The translations under genes and the position numbers were made by a program. This document shows positions 1 through 8,027 of a stretch of DNA of 64,000 nucleotides, in pieces (the stretch's first letter is position 1; the number at the start of each line of letters is the position of its first letter). Below the pieces are notes generated by a model. It ran no database searches. It saw only the letters and a program-made list of their open reading frames with translations, and was not told where the DNA came from. The stretch is from Rodentibacter mrazii (GTDB lineage: Bacteria > Pseudomonadota > Gammaproteobacteria > Enterobacterales > Pasteurellaceae), in contig NZ_MLHG01000026.1 of NCBI RefSeq assembly GCF_001998825.1, forward strand, positions 35,796 through 99,795, given 5' to 3'.

Positions 1-536
1 CCCACCATTTTTAAGCCGGTGGAGTTAAAATTTTGTCCGTTAATTTTTACCATTGTGTCGGATGTAATATCTTGTGTTTTTAAATTAACGACAGCCGATT
101 GAGTTTCTACACGCTGAAGTCTAGAGGTCGGTTCTAGGCTTTCCGCTACGACATTTCCTTCTAAATATAGAATTTCATCTTTTGTTAAAACAGCCTTTTG
201 CGCACTTAATTTCCAGCTTTGTGATTCAAGTAATTTTGCCGTTTCGTTTTTCTGTTTTTGATTATCGCCTACTGTATCAAAAAGATAAACGAGCGGTGCA
301 GTAAAATTTGTTTTGCCGTCTTGATTAAAATGTTCAACTTTGTCTGAAACCGCTAAATATTGTTTTTTACCATCCGGTGAAAATACGGTGGTTTCCATTT
401 TTTGTCCGATATAATCAGGGCTATCCGGTGCTTTTACCAGACTTTGTAAATCATTGTTATCCTGGTTCAGTGAATAATACCAACCAAGCAGGCAGAGTGC
501 CGCAACACCGAGAATAATATTCCAACGAATATTCAT
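1..536 (-). CDS. lptC: LPS export protein LptC, N-terminal part (cut by window edge)
   Basis: Bitopic inner-membrane/periplasmic component of the Lpt bridge that carries lipopolysaccharide from the LptBFG ABC transporter to LptA. My translation from the ATG at 536 begins MNIRWNIILGVAALCLLGWY, giving one N-terminal membrane anchor (about residues 4-20) followed by periplasmic sequence of the LptC beta-jellyroll type, with phrases such as TAPLVYLF and LEGNVVAES. About 178 codons are visible and the reading frame is open to position 1, so the C-terminus lies outside the window. In relatives lptC is followed by lptA and lptB, which would lie to the left. Assigned by family resemblance. Confidence 0.87.
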   Translation of the reverse strand, partial: MNIRWNIILGVAALCLLGWYYSLNQDNNDLQSLVKAPDSPDYIGQKMETTVFSPDGKKQYLAVSDKVEHFNQDGKTNFTAPLVYLFDTVGDNQKQKNETAKLLESQSWKLSAQKAVLTKDEILYLEGNVVAESLEPTSRLQRVETQSAVVNLKTQDITSDTMVKINGQNFNSTGLKMV

Positions 537-627
537 AAAAATGTTTTATCCTGTTAAAAGTAGGGGCGAATCATACCACAAATTTAAAAGGGCACTAAAG
601 TCAAGTGCGGTCAAAAAATAAGTTGTT

Positions 628-1164
628 TTAATCAGATAAAATAAGATCTTTCAACACTTGGTAAATTTCACGATAAGCTTTTAAGGGCTTATCTTGTGCT
701 TTTTCTTTCTGCGCCACTCGAATTAAATTGCGTAATTGCTGACGATCAGCTGTTGGATATTCATTTAATAAATCGGTGAGCGCTGTATCTCCCTGTTCAA
801 CCAACTTGTCACGTAACATTTCTAATTTATGCAGTATCGCTTGTTGTTGATTATGCTTATTTTCAATTTTATCTAAAGCATCGCGAATCGGTTCGACATC
901 AATTCCACGTAATAATTTGCCGATATATTGTAACTGGCGACGACGTGCTTCTTTTTGCAAACGTTGTGCTAGCTCAACGGCTTCTAATAATGAATCGTCA
1001 AGTGGCACTTTAGTCAGATTGGTTTTGGTTAAGTTCACCAACTTTTCACCGAGTTGTTTTAATTCCTCAGCATCACGCTTGATTTCACTTTTACTTACCC
1101 AAATAATTTCTTCCTGTTCTTCATCTTCCCAATCAAAGACTTCTTTTTTCTTACGTTTTGCCAT
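628..1164 (-). CDS. darP: Ribosome biogenesis factor DarP (YjgA, DUF615)
   Basis: Member of the YjgA/DarP family, which binds late 50S precursors and helps mature the peptidyl-transferase centre. It is 178 residues long (E. coli 183), highly charged and mostly helical, starting [16 protein letters not shown] with the family-typical stretch [21 protein letters not shown] chose the ATG at 1164 because AAGGA lies just upstream, and because the longer frame adds ten basic residues that do not belong to the family. It is transcribed divergently from pmbA with 88 bp between the two starts. Nothing unusual in the sequence. Confidence 0.92.
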   Translation of the reverse strand: MAKRKKKEVFDWEDEEQEEIIWVSKSEIKRDAEELKQLGEKLVNLTKTNLTKVPLDDSLLEAVELAQRLQKEARRRQLQYIGKLLRGIDVEPIRDALDKIENKHNQQQAILHKLEMLRDKLVEQGDTALTDLLNEYPTADRQQLRNLIRVAQKEKAQDKPLKAYREIYQVLKDLILSD

Positions 1165-1252
1165 GTTATTCCTTCTTAGAAATTTAGGGCGCATTTTAGC
1201 ATAAACTTTGAAAATAAGATAAAATGCGAAAAATTTTTAACGGAAAAACAGA

Positions 1253-2608
1253 ATGAAAACAGCAGAAAATCAGACCGCACTTTTAAAAGCACAAGAACAA
1301 GAATTACGTCAAGCAGTAAGCCTCGCCCTTGATATTGCCCAAAAAGTAGGAGCAACAGCAGAGGTTGGCGTAACAAAAGTGATCGGTTTATCCGTTTCCA
1401 CCCGTTTACAGGAAATTGAAAACGTGGAATTTACCAATGATGGGGCTCTTGGGATTTCGGTTTACTTAGGACAACAAAAAGGGAATGCCTCGACTTCAGA
1501 TTTAAGCGAGCAGGCGATTAAAAATACTGTTGAAGCGGCGTTGGCAATTGCCAAATATACCTCACCGGATGATTGTACCGGTTTGGCAGAAAAAGAATTA
1601 ATGGCATTTGATACGATAGATTTAGCACTTTATCATGCTGCTGATATTGATGTGGAAAAAGCAAGAGGACTTGCATTGCGGGCAGAAAAAGCCGCATTGG
1701 AAGCGGATAATCGAATTATTAATAGTAATGGGGCGAGTTTTAATTCCCATACGGGTGTACGTGTGTATGGGAATACGCATGGTATGTTGCAAAGTTATTT
1801 ATCAAGTCGTTATTCTTTGTCTTGCTCGGTCATTGGTGGCGTAGAAGATGCGCTGGAAAATGATTATGAATATACGATTTCACGTGATTTTAATAAATTG
1901 GAATCGGCTGAATGGGTAGGGGAAAATTGTGCCAAAAAAGTGGTTGCCCGTTTGAATCCGCAAAAACTCACTACCCGTGAAGTACCGGTGATTTTCTTGA
2001 ATGATGTGGCGACAGGCATTATTTCACATTTTACCGCAGCTATTAGTGGTGGGAGTTTGTATCGTCAATCAAGTTTCTTGTTAGATCATTTAGGCAAACA
2101 AGTGTTGCCTGAGTGGTTTAATATCAGTGAACGCCCGCATTTGTTGGGGCGGTTAGCATCAACACCTTTCGATAGTGAAGGTGTACGTACGAAAAATTTA
2201 GAAATTGTACAAAATGGTATTTTACAGACTTATTTATTGACTCATTACAGTGGTAAGAAAATGGGTATGCAAACTACCGGTCATGCCGGAGGTATTCATA
2301 ATTGGCTGGTTCAACCCAATTTAACCGGTGGATTAACCGCACTTTTACGTGAAATGGGAACGGGATTACTGGTCACGGATGTAATGGGACAAGGTGTGAA
2401 TATTGTCACCGGTGGTTATTCTCGTGGAGCGTCTGGTTTCTGGGTTGAAAACGGCGAAATTCAAGATCCTGTATCAGAAATCACGATTGCAGGACAATTG
2501 CCGGATATGCTGAAAAATATAGTAGCAGTGAGTGACGATGTAGAACATCGTTCTAATATTCAAACCGGCTCAATTTTGTTAGATAAAATGAAAATCTCAG
2601 GTAACTGA
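1253..2608 (+). CDS. pmbA: Metalloprotease subunit PmbA (TldE)
   Basis: Non-catalytic or accessory half of the TldD/TldE (PmbA) heterodimeric protease, which in E. coli matures microcin B17 and degrades the CcdA antitoxin. The 451-residue protein (E. coli 450) matches the family along its length, with the C-terminal glycine-rich part holding GMQTTGHAGGIHNW and VNIVTGGYSRGASGFWVE. As expected for TldE it lacks the HExxxH zinc motif that its partner TldD carries (gene at 23557). It stands alone, divergent from darP. A small-RNA promoter begins within a few bases of its stop codon. Confidence 0.95.
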   Translation: MKTAENQTALLKAQEQELRQAVSLALDIAQKVGATAEVGVTKVIGLSVSTRLQEIENVEFTNDGALGISVYLGQQKGNASTSDLSEQAIKNTVEAALAIAKYTSPDDCTGLAEKELMAFDTIDLALYHAADIDVEKARGLALRAEKAALEADNRIINSNGASFNSHTGVRVYGNTHGMLQSYLSSRYSLSCSVIGGVEDALENDYEYTISRDFNKLESAEWVGENCAKKVVARLNPQKLTTREVPVIFLNDVATGIISHFTAAISGGSLYRQSSFLLDHLGKQVLPEWFNISERPHLLGRLASTPFDSEGVRTKNLEIVQNGILQTYLLTHYSGKKMGMQTTGHAGGIHNWLVQPNLTGGLTALLREMGTGLLVTDVMGQGVNIVTGGYSRGASGFWVENGEIQDPVSEITIAGQLPDMLKNIVAVSDDVEHRSNIQTGSILLDKMKISGN

Positions 2609-2613
2609 TTATT

Positions 2614-2628
2614 TGAGAATAATTCTTA
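2614..2628. promoter_or_regulatory. Probable Fur box
   Basis: The 15 bases TGAGAATAATTCTTA match the 7-1-7 Fur motif TGATAAT-N-ATTATCA at 12 of 14 positions. The site directly abuts a TTGACA -35 hexamer, so bound Fur would block RNA polymerase. It lies six bases after the pmbA stop codon and serves the small-RNA promoter rather than pmbA. Confidence 0.7.
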
Positions 2629-2656
2629 TTGACAAGATTATTGATTCTGTTACTAT
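2629..2656 (+). promoter_or_regulatory. Strong sigma-70 promoter for candidate small RNA
   Basis: Perfect -35 TTGACA at 2629-2634, a 16-bp spacer, and -10 TACTAT at 2651-2656. Predicted start of transcription is about 2662. No open reading frame with a ribosome site follows before the terminator at 2731-2762, so the product is most simply a short RNA. Confidence 0.72.
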
Positions 2657-2661
2657 GCGCC

Positions 2662-2762
2662 TATCTGTTCAGATGCGATTGCAGATTGCTCCAACAGGTA
2701 GAGTAGAAAGTAAATTCGTTAGAATTAAAAAAAGCTGAAGGTTTAAACTTCAGCTTTTTTTT
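2662..2762 (+). ncRNA. Candidate Fur-repressed small RNA (RyhB/HrrF-like), about 100 nt
   Basis: Predicted transcript between a Fur-flanked promoter and an intrinsic terminator. The 5' end can fold into a stem (CTATCTGTT at 2661-2669 with AACAGGTAG at 2693-2701). Its loop contains GATTGCAGATTGCTCC, which resembles the pairing core of enterobacterial RyhB (ATTGCTCACATTGCTTCC). A single-stranded A/U-rich stretch (about 2702-2730) then leads into a 10-bp terminator stem with a T-run, the architecture of Hfq-dependent sRNAs. H. influenzae has a Fur-regulated sRNA called HrrF. I cannot tell from memory whether this is the same locus. Transcription and targets are inferred. Confidence 0.62.
2731..2762 (+). 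terminator. Intrinsic terminator of the small RNA
   Basis: Stem AAAGCTGAAG (2731-2740) pairs perfectly with CTTCAGCTTT (2748-2757) around a 7-nt loop, followed by an 8-T run to 2762. Confidence 0.88.
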
Positions 2763-2763
2763 G

Positions 2764-2769
2764 TATAAT
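2764..2769 (+). promoter_or_regulatory. Probable -10 element of hpt
   Basis: TATAAT lies 44 bp upstream of the hpt start and directly after the small-RNA terminator. No good -35 hexamer is seen, because that position falls in the terminator loop. hpt therefore seems to have its own promoter, separate from the small RNA. Confidence 0.5.
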
Positions 2770-2812
2770 GAGCCGAATTAATTGATCTCATTACTTAATT
2801 TAAGGAAAAAAA

Positions 2813-3352
2813 ATGAAAAAACATCATGTTGATGTGTTAATTTCTGAAGCTGATGTGAAAGCACGTATTGCATCACTGGGAGAAGAAATTACGGCTTTTT
2901 ATCAGCAAAAACAGGTCAATAAACTTATTGTTGTCGGGTTATTACGCGGTTCATTTATGTTTATGGCTGACTTAGTACGTGAATTAAGATTGCCGATAGA
3001 AATCGAATTTATGACAACGTCAAGTTACGGCAGTGGAATGACAACCAATCATGATGTGAAAATCAGCAAAGATTTAGAAGGGGATATTCGGGGCGAGCAT
3101 GTACTTATCGTCGAAGATATTATTGATACCGGTTATACGCTTGAGAAAGTGCGTGAAATTTTGAATTTACGTAACCCGGCAAGTTTGGCAATTTGTACCT
3201 TGTTAGACAAACCTTCGCGAAGAGAAGTCAGTGTTCCTGTTGAATGGATCGGTTTTGAAATTCCGGATGAGTTTGTCGTTGGTTTCGGTATTGATTATGC
3301 CCAACAGTATCGCAACTTGGGTTACATTGGTAAAGTTGTGGTGGAAGAATAA
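2813..3352 (+). CDS. hpt: Hypoxanthine phosphoribosyltransferase
   Basis: Purine salvage enzyme converting hypoxanthine (and guanine less well) plus PRPP to IMP (GMP), in the cytosol. The 179 residues match E. coli Hpt (178) in length. The PRPP-binding motif [13 protein letters not shown] is at residues 98-110 and the flexible-loop/base-binding part contains TTSSYGSGM near residues 68-76. The start is preceded by TAAGGAAAAAAA, a good ribosome site. Monocistronic: a terminator precedes it and an inverted uptake-signal pair follows. Confidence 0.95.
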   Translation: MKKHHVDVLISEADVKARIASLGEEITAFYQQKQVNKLIVVGLLRGSFMFMADLVRELRLPIEIEFMTTSSYGSGMTTNHDVKISKDLEGDIRGEHVLIVEDIIDTGYTLEKVREILNLRNPASLAICTLLDKPSRREVSVPVEWIGFEIPDEFVVGFGIDYAQQYRNLGYIGKVVVEE

Positions 3353-3369
3353 ATTTTTAATATAAAAAG

Positions 3370-3413
3370 TGCGGTCAATTTTAATAAAGTTACGATACTT
3401 TGTTTTGACCGCA
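3370..3413. terminator. Convergent terminator built from paired uptake signals
   Basis: TGCGGTCA at 3370-3377 pairs with TGACCGCA at 3406-3413, with an inner AAAGT/ACTTT helix. It lies between convergent hpt and the minus-strand gene at 3422. Confidence 0.6.
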
Positions 3414-3421
3414 CATTGTTT

Positions 3422-3910
3422 TTAACGGCTGAGTGAATTTTCAGCATTTTTATCCCAATTAATCCACATCCGCTGGATTCTATGTTCCCCATCTTGCATT
3501 TTGGTACGAAAGTACATTTTTATTTTCATTGCCTCAATCTTTTCACCCAAAAAAGACGCTTTTAAATCATAGGTGGCGGTTAATCGGTTTTTACCAATGG
3601 GTAACACTTTAATTGCTTTTAGCATATCGTAATACAGTGTGCCGTCTTTTAAATTATTGAGCCAGTCAGTTTTAGTAAAACGTTTCCGTTTTGAATCACG
3701 AATAACAGTTAATACAAAATCATCAGAGAGTAATTTATCCAGTTCAATGTAATTTGCGTTTTCAAGAGCAGTAACAAGCTGTGAATATAAATCAGCCAAT
3801 TCAGCCTGTTCAACTTCTCTATCTTGCAGATCATAAAGGGCGGGGGCAATTGCTATTACACTGACAGTCAGTGAGAGCAATAGCGAAAAGAAAATATGAC
3901 GTAACTTCAT
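3422..3910 (-). CDS. Exported protein with a small NTF2/SnoaL-like fold, function unknown
   Basis: I do not recognise a characterised homologue. The 162-residue product starts with a hydrophobic segment (MKLRHIFFSLLLSLTVSVIA), either a signal peptide or membrane anchor. The rest looks like a nuclear-transport-factor-2/SnoaL-type cone, with helices followed by strands such as LLSDDFVLTVIRDSKRKRF and RLTATYDLKASF. I use the ATG at 3910, because the longer frame would start at TTG and overlap the upstream gene. It begins five bases after the MFS transporter stop and is very likely co-transcribed with it. Function is open. Confidence 0.7.
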   Translation of the reverse strand: MKLRHIFFSLLLSLTVSVIAIAPALYDLQDREVEQAELADLYSQLVTALENANYIELDKLLSDDFVLTVIRDSKRKRFTKTDWLNNLKDGTLYYDMLKAIKVLPIGKNRLTATYDLKASFLGEKIEAMKIKMYFRTKMQDGEHRIQRMWINWDKNAENSLSR

Positions 3911-3915
3911 TTTGC

Positions 3916-4986
3916 CTACCAAATTAAAAAAACGACAGGAATAATATTCATCACAAGGGCTGTTGTGCCAGCCAAAAGGAGTTTTGATGTGCCAAACATC
4001 AATCCTTGATTCATCCCTTTATCCAATTTCACTAACATATTTGCCATAGCGGTATTGGCGAATAGCCCTACAAAAGCGAAGATAATCAAATAGATATATG
4101 CTGTCATAAATGAAAGAAAATCAATGACATAGAACCATGGCACAATGACTGTTATTACTAAGAGCGGTGCAATATAAGTCAGTTTTACAACGCCAAAATT
4201 TAATTTTCGAGAAAAATGAGCTTGAAATAGCACGGCAATCAGATTATTGATAAAAAAGGCAATAGGGATCGATTCAGGACTATCTAATAAGTTACTGAAA
4301 ATATAGGGGAAGATAATATAAAAAGATGTCCCCATTGCCAATGGAATAAACAATAATAAATGAGCAAAAACAAAGCGTTTGCTTAATACTTGTCGGATAT
4401 GACTCAGCTGAAATCGGGTTGCCTGTACAGTGCATGGTGTTTCTTTTACCGTTATCAACATAAAAATCAGCATTGTTACTTCAATACCGCAACTGACCCA
4501 AATTAGCATTTCAGGCAGTTGAAACTGTAAAAAAGGCAAAGCAAGTAACGGTGCAAACATTGAGGCTAGGCTTTGGATACGTAAAAATTTACCCTGAGCT
4601 TTCGCTTTATCATGGTAATTATTTGCTGCGGTAGAAAGTAATAGGGCACGAGCGTTTGTACCAAACAGCGTACTACCAAAACCAAAAAAGAAGGTGGTTA
4701 AGAGCAAAAGCGGATAGTAATCCGTTGTGATCAGTAAAATATAGGCAATCGCATCCATTAAACAGCCGAGTAACATCATTTTTGAGCGACCGAAACGATC
4801 ACCCCAATATCCGGCGAATAAAGAGAAGGCTTGACTGGCAAATACCAATAAGGAAAATGCACTGGCAATTTGAACGGTATCAAAGCCTTTGTTGCCTTGC
4901 AAGTAGATGAAAAAAACACTTTGCATGGCGGTGTAAGCGACACCGGAGAAAAAACGCCGCCATAAAATTATATTTTGTATATTCAT
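3916..4986 (-). CDS. Major facilitator superfamily transporter
   Basis: Inner-membrane secondary transporter, 356 residues, with about 11-12 hydrophobic segments. The loop between membrane segments 2 and 3 carries the MFS motif GYWGDRFGRSKMM (residues 59-71), matching the consensus GxxaDRxGRkxxl. Substrate cannot be read from sequence, and it is somewhat short for a drug exporter. It heads a two-gene unit with the exported protein at 3422. No regulator is adjacent. Confidence 0.82.
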   Translation of the reverse strand: MNIQNIILWRRFFSGVAYTAMQSVFFIYLQGNKGFDTVQIASAFSLLVFASQAFSLFAGYWGDRFGRSKMMLLGCLMDAIAYILLITTDYYPLLLLTTFFFGFGSTLFGTNARALLLSTAANNYHDKAKAQGKFLRIQSLASMFAPLLALPFLQFQLPEMLIWVSCGIEVTMLIFMLITVKETPCTVQATRFQLSHIRQVLSKRFVFAHLLLFIPLAMGTSFYIIFPYIFSNLLDSPESIPIAFFINNLIAVLFQAHFSRKLNFGVVKLTYIAPLLVITVIVPWFYVIDFLSFMTAYIYLIIFAFVGLFANTAMANMLVKLDKGMNQGLMFGTSKLLLAGTTALVMNIIPVVFLIW

Positions 4987-5081
4987 TTTGAGATACTTTC
5001 CGAAATTAACTGAAGAATCATATCAAATTATGTCGAATTTTCACTTAAAAGTTCAATTATTCTAGGTAGGATAGTTTGACG

Positions 5082-5106
5082 ATGGGGCAGTATATAAATG
5101 CCCCAT
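5082..5106. repeat. Short perfect inverted repeat
   Basis: ATGGGGCA at 5082-5089 and TGCCCCAT at 5099-5106 around a 9-nt loop, between the MFS gene start and the moeB stop. There is no clear T-run on either strand, so termination of moeB is possible but weakly supported. Confidence 0.4.
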
Positions 5107-5177
5107 TGTTTATTTGATATGATAAAGATTAACCATGTAACCTGTGATTTTGAGTGTTTTCGTTGAAATAAAAATAT

Positions 5178-5906
5178 TTACGTTTTTAGCGGTAGTTTGA
5201 TTTCCCTGATTTTCATTGTCATGCCATCGATCATTAGTAAACGACCGGATAAATTCTCGCCAATATTTAGCCGAACTTTAATCGCCTCTAACGCTTGAAT
5301 TGAACCCACAATTCCAACAATCGGGGCGATCACTCCGGCTTCTACACAGCTCAGTACATTTTGTCCAAAAAGTTGGCTGAGATCTTGGTAAGTAGGAGTA
5401 TTGGGTTCATAAGTGAAGACTGATATTTGCCCTTCCATTCGAATTGCCGCTCCGGAAATCAGCGGGATTTGACTTTTCTTACATTGACGATCGAGTTGGT
5501 TACGGATTTCGACATTATCGGTACAGTCAAGAATGACTTGAAAGTGCGGTATAATTTTGCCGAGTTTTTCTTCATCCAATTTATCGTTGATTGTCTCAAT
5601 TTCAATATGCGGATTGATTTGCTGCAATGCAATTTTTGCAGAATCTACTTTTGGCATATTCAGTCTTGCATCACAATGTAATATTTGACGCTGCAGGTTA
5701 GAAAGCGAAACTTGATCAAAATCCAAAAGTGTTAAATGTCCCACACCGGCAGCCGCAAGATATTGTGCGGCCGCACAGCCCAAACCGCCTAAGCCTACAA
5801 TCAACATTTTGCTGTCTTTTAGCTTTTCTTGACCATCAAAATCGACAGATTTCATAATAATTTGGCGGTTGTAACGCAACTCTTCTTCATAGCTTAGTGC
5901 AGACAT
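5178..5906 (-). CDS. moeB: Molybdopterin-synthase adenylyltransferase MoeB lacking the zinc cysteines
   Basis: Activates the C-terminal glycine of MoaD by adenylation in molybdenum-cofactor synthesis. The 242 residues contain the nucleotide-binding loop VGLGGLG (37-43), catalytic Asp130 in LDCTDN, and Cys187 in LSCVEAG, all at E. coli-like positions. The two CxxC pairs that bind structural zinc in E. coli MoeB are absent: the first is replaced by TPTYQDL (about residues 170-176) and the C-terminus ends without cysteines. Its start overlaps the moeA stop (TAATG), so the two are translationally coupled. The Mo enzyme at 33116 is a plausible client of the pathway. Confidence 0.93.
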   Translation of the reverse strand: MSALSYEEELRYNRQIIMKSVDFDGQEKLKDSKMLIVGLGGLGCAAAQYLAAAGVGHLTLLDFDQVSLSNLQRQILHCDARLNMPKVDSAKIALQQINPHIEIETINDKLDEEKLGKIIPHFQVILDCTDNVEIRNQLDRQCKKSQIPLISGAAIRMEGQISVFTYEPNTPTYQDLSQLFGQNVLSCVEAGVIAPIVGIVGSIQALEAIKVRLNIGENLSGRLLMIDGMTMKIREIKLPLKT

Positions 5907-7123
5907 TATTGCCCCAATAGATGATTAAAAGGCTCAATAGTCACGGTTTCTCCGGCTGCAACATTACTGCGATCTTTTTCTAATACGATAAAGCAATTAC
6001 TTTCCACAAAAGAGCTGAACAAATTAGAACCTTGGAATCCTACCGGTTGTACTTCAATTTGCCCCTTCTCATTCATTTGATAGTAACCCCGTTGGAAATC
6101 TAAACGACCCGGTGTTTTTTTCAAATTGGTTGTGGCAATGGCAGTAAAGTGCGGTTGTTTTTTGAGATGTTTTTGCCCGCTTAATTGTAAAATTGCTGGT
6201 TGTACGAGCTGATAAAATGTGACTAAAGCGGAGACAGGATTACCCGGTAATCCGCAGAACCAAGCATTTTCTAATTTCCCGAAAGCAAAAGGTTTACCCG
6301 GCTTTATGGCAATTTTCCAAAAATTAATTGTGCCGACTTTTTCTAACACGGTTTTGGTAAAATCTGCTTCACCTACGGAAACGCCGCCACTAGTAATAAG
6401 TAGATCCGCTTGATGTTGGGCTTCAACAAAAGTTTTTTCAAATTCTGCTTCGTTATCGGGTAATAAACCAAAATCCAACACTTCACAATTTAATTGTTGC
6501 AGCATAAGTTTGATAGTGAAACGGTTTGTATCGTAAATTTGCCCCTCTTTTAACGGTTGTCCAACTTGTACCAATTCATCGCCGGTAGAAAGTATTGCGA
6601 CTTTTAAACGAGGGTAAACTTTTACTTCGGCAATGCCGAGTGATGCAAGTAATGGTAAGGATACCGCATTCAATACTTCGCCTTGTTGTAAGACAATATC
6701 ACCTTTTTTTACATCCTCACCAATACGGCGAATATTTTGGTTGGGTTTAGGGAATTCGCTTAATGTGATCGTACCATCTTCATTGACGATAACTTGTTCT
6801 TGCATGACTACTGCATCCGCACCTTGAGGGAGCATTGCACCGGTCATAATACGCACTGCACTTTGCGGAATCCATTCGCCTTTGAACGGATTTCCGGCAA
6901 AAGATTTCCCCGCAACGGAGAGCGTTAAGGATCGTGCTAAATCAGCTAAACGCACGGCATAACCGTCCATTGCTGAATTATCAAAGGAAGGAATATTGAT
7001 TGGTGACACCACATCCTCAGCGCATACACGGTTTGCCGCATCGGTTAAAGAAAGGGTTTCACTTTGTGTTGGAAAAGGGAGCCGGCTAAGCATTTGGTGC
7101 AAAGCTTGATCTAATGGAAGCAT
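5906..7123 (-). CDS. moeA: Molybdopterin molybdenumtransferase MoeA
   Basis: Inserts molybdate into adenylated molybdopterin, the last step of Mo-cofactor synthesis. The 405 residues (E. coli 411) show the family motifs PSFDNSAMDGYAV near residue 45, TSGGVSVGEADF in the MoCF domain, and GLPGNPVSALVTF, with a C-terminal beta domain ending in TIEPFN. It is first in the moeA-moeB operon, with a one-base TAATG overlap with moeB. I looked for a molybdenum-cofactor riboswitch in the 180 bases upstream and did not see its conserved helices. Confidence 0.95.
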   Translation of the reverse strand: MLPLDQALHQMLSRLPFPTQSETLSLTDAANRVCAEDVVSPINIPSFDNSAMDGYAVRLADLARSLTLSVAGKSFAGNPFKGEWIPQSAVRIMTGAMLPQGADAVVMQEQVIVNEDGTITLSEFPKPNQNIRRIGEDVKKGDIVLQQGEVLNAVSLPLLASLGIAEVKVYPRLKVAILSTGDELVQVGQPLKEGQIYDTNRFTIKLMLQQLNCEVLDFGLLPDNEAEFEKTFVEAQHQADLLITSGGVSVGEADFTKTVLEKVGTINFWKIAIKPGKPFAFGKLENAWFCGLPGNPVSALVTFYQLVQPAILQLSGQKHLKKQPHFTAIATTNLKKTPGRLDFQRGYYQMNEKGQIEVQPVGFQGSNLFSSFVESNCFIVLEKDRSNVAAGETVTIEPFNHLLGQ

Positions 7124-7245
7124 AAAAATCCTGTGAAAACGGTTGAGAAAATTTGCAGGGCATTTTATCGCGAAATGATCTCTAATTTAAGGGTTAAGTT
7201 CTGAAATGATGAATAATATCAATCAATATCGGTGATTTTTCTCAT

Positions 7246-7274
7246 TTTACGATGTACTTATATTTTGCTAGAAT
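7246..7274 (+). promoter_or_regulatory. Probable folE promoter
   Basis: TTTACG (7246-7251), 17-bp spacer, TAGAAT (7269-7274). It lies about 30 bp upstream of the folE start codon. Moderate consensus match. Confidence 0.5.
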
Positions 7275-7304
7275 GCCGCATCATTTTTTAGGAACGGAAA
7301 GTAA

Positions 7305-7961
7305 ATGAGCGATATTTCTCAAGATGCACTAAATGTGCGTAATGCCCTGATTGCTAAGGGTATTGAAACCCCAATGATTAGCCCCAACCAAAATAAAGAC
7401 GAACGCCGTTCCGGTATTTCCAAGCATATGCGGGAGGTAATGAAACTGATCGGGCTGGATTTAAGGGACGACAGTTTAGAAGAAACGCCGAATCGTTTGG
7501 CAAAAATGTTCATTGACGAAATTTTTAGTGGAATGGATTATGCCAATTTCCCTAAAATGACAAAAATTAAAAATCAAATGAAAGTCAGTGAAATGGTGCA
7601 AGTCAATGATATTACGCTTACCAGCACATGCGAACATCATTTTGTGACCATTGATGGTAACGTTGCTGTTGCTTACTATCCAAAAGATTGGGTGATCGGG
7701 CTTTCTAAAATTAATCGGATCGTTGCTTTTTTTGCGCAACGCCCGCAAGTACAAGAACGTTTAACAGAACAACTTTTAACGGCTTTTCAAACTATTTTGG
7801 AAACTGACGATGTTGCCGTTTATGTGAAGGCGACCCATTTTTGTGTTAAAGCCCGTGGAGTGAAAGATACCAACAGTTATACTGTGACTTCCGCTTATGG
7901 GGGCGTATTTTTGGAAGATCGCGAAACCCGCAAAGAGTTTTTAGCATCAATCCAAAAATAA
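7305..7961 (+). CDS. folE: GTP cyclohydrolase I
   Basis: First step of tetrahydrofolate synthesis: GTP to 7,8-dihydroneopterin triphosphate, in a cytosolic homodecamer. It has 218 residues (E. coli 222). The zinc and catalytic residues are present: Cys109, His111 and His112 in STCEHHF, and Cys180 in THFCVKARG. The start follows GGAACGGAAAGTAA, a reasonable ribosome site. It is divergent from moeA, monocistronic, and closed by a strong terminator. Confidence 0.96.
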   Translation: MSDISQDALNVRNALIAKGIETPMISPNQNKDERRSGISKHMREVMKLIGLDLRDDSLEETPNRLAKMFIDEIFSGMDYANFPKMTKIKNQMKVSEMVQVNDITLTSTCEHHFVTIDGNVAVAYYPKDWVIGLSKINRIVAFFAQRPQVQERLTEQLLTAFQTILETDDVAVYVKATHFCVKARGVKDTNSYTVTSAYGGVFLEDRETRKEFLASIQK

Positions 7962-7973
7962 AAATGTTAAAAG

Positions 7974-8016
7974 AAATGACCGCACTTTGAGTTATTAAAG
8001 TGCGGTCATTTTTTTG
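7974..8016. terminator. Bidirectional terminator made of inverted uptake signals
   Basis: Fifteen-base perfect arms (7974-7988 and 7997-8011), each containing the uptake core ACCGCACTT/AAGTGCGGT, around an 8-nt loop, with a T-run on the plus strand. It separates convergent folE and the DASS transporter. Confidence 0.85.
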
Positions 8017-8027
8017 TGATTTTATCT

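Noticed and set aside
917..1204. 95-codon plus-strand frame opposite darP
   Set aside because: Antisense to a conserved gene, no ribosome site, biased composition rich in Ser/Leu; a shadow frame.
7124..7300. Molybdenum-cofactor riboswitch upstream of moeA
   Set aside because: The conserved helices and loops of the motif are not visible; only AT-rich leader.
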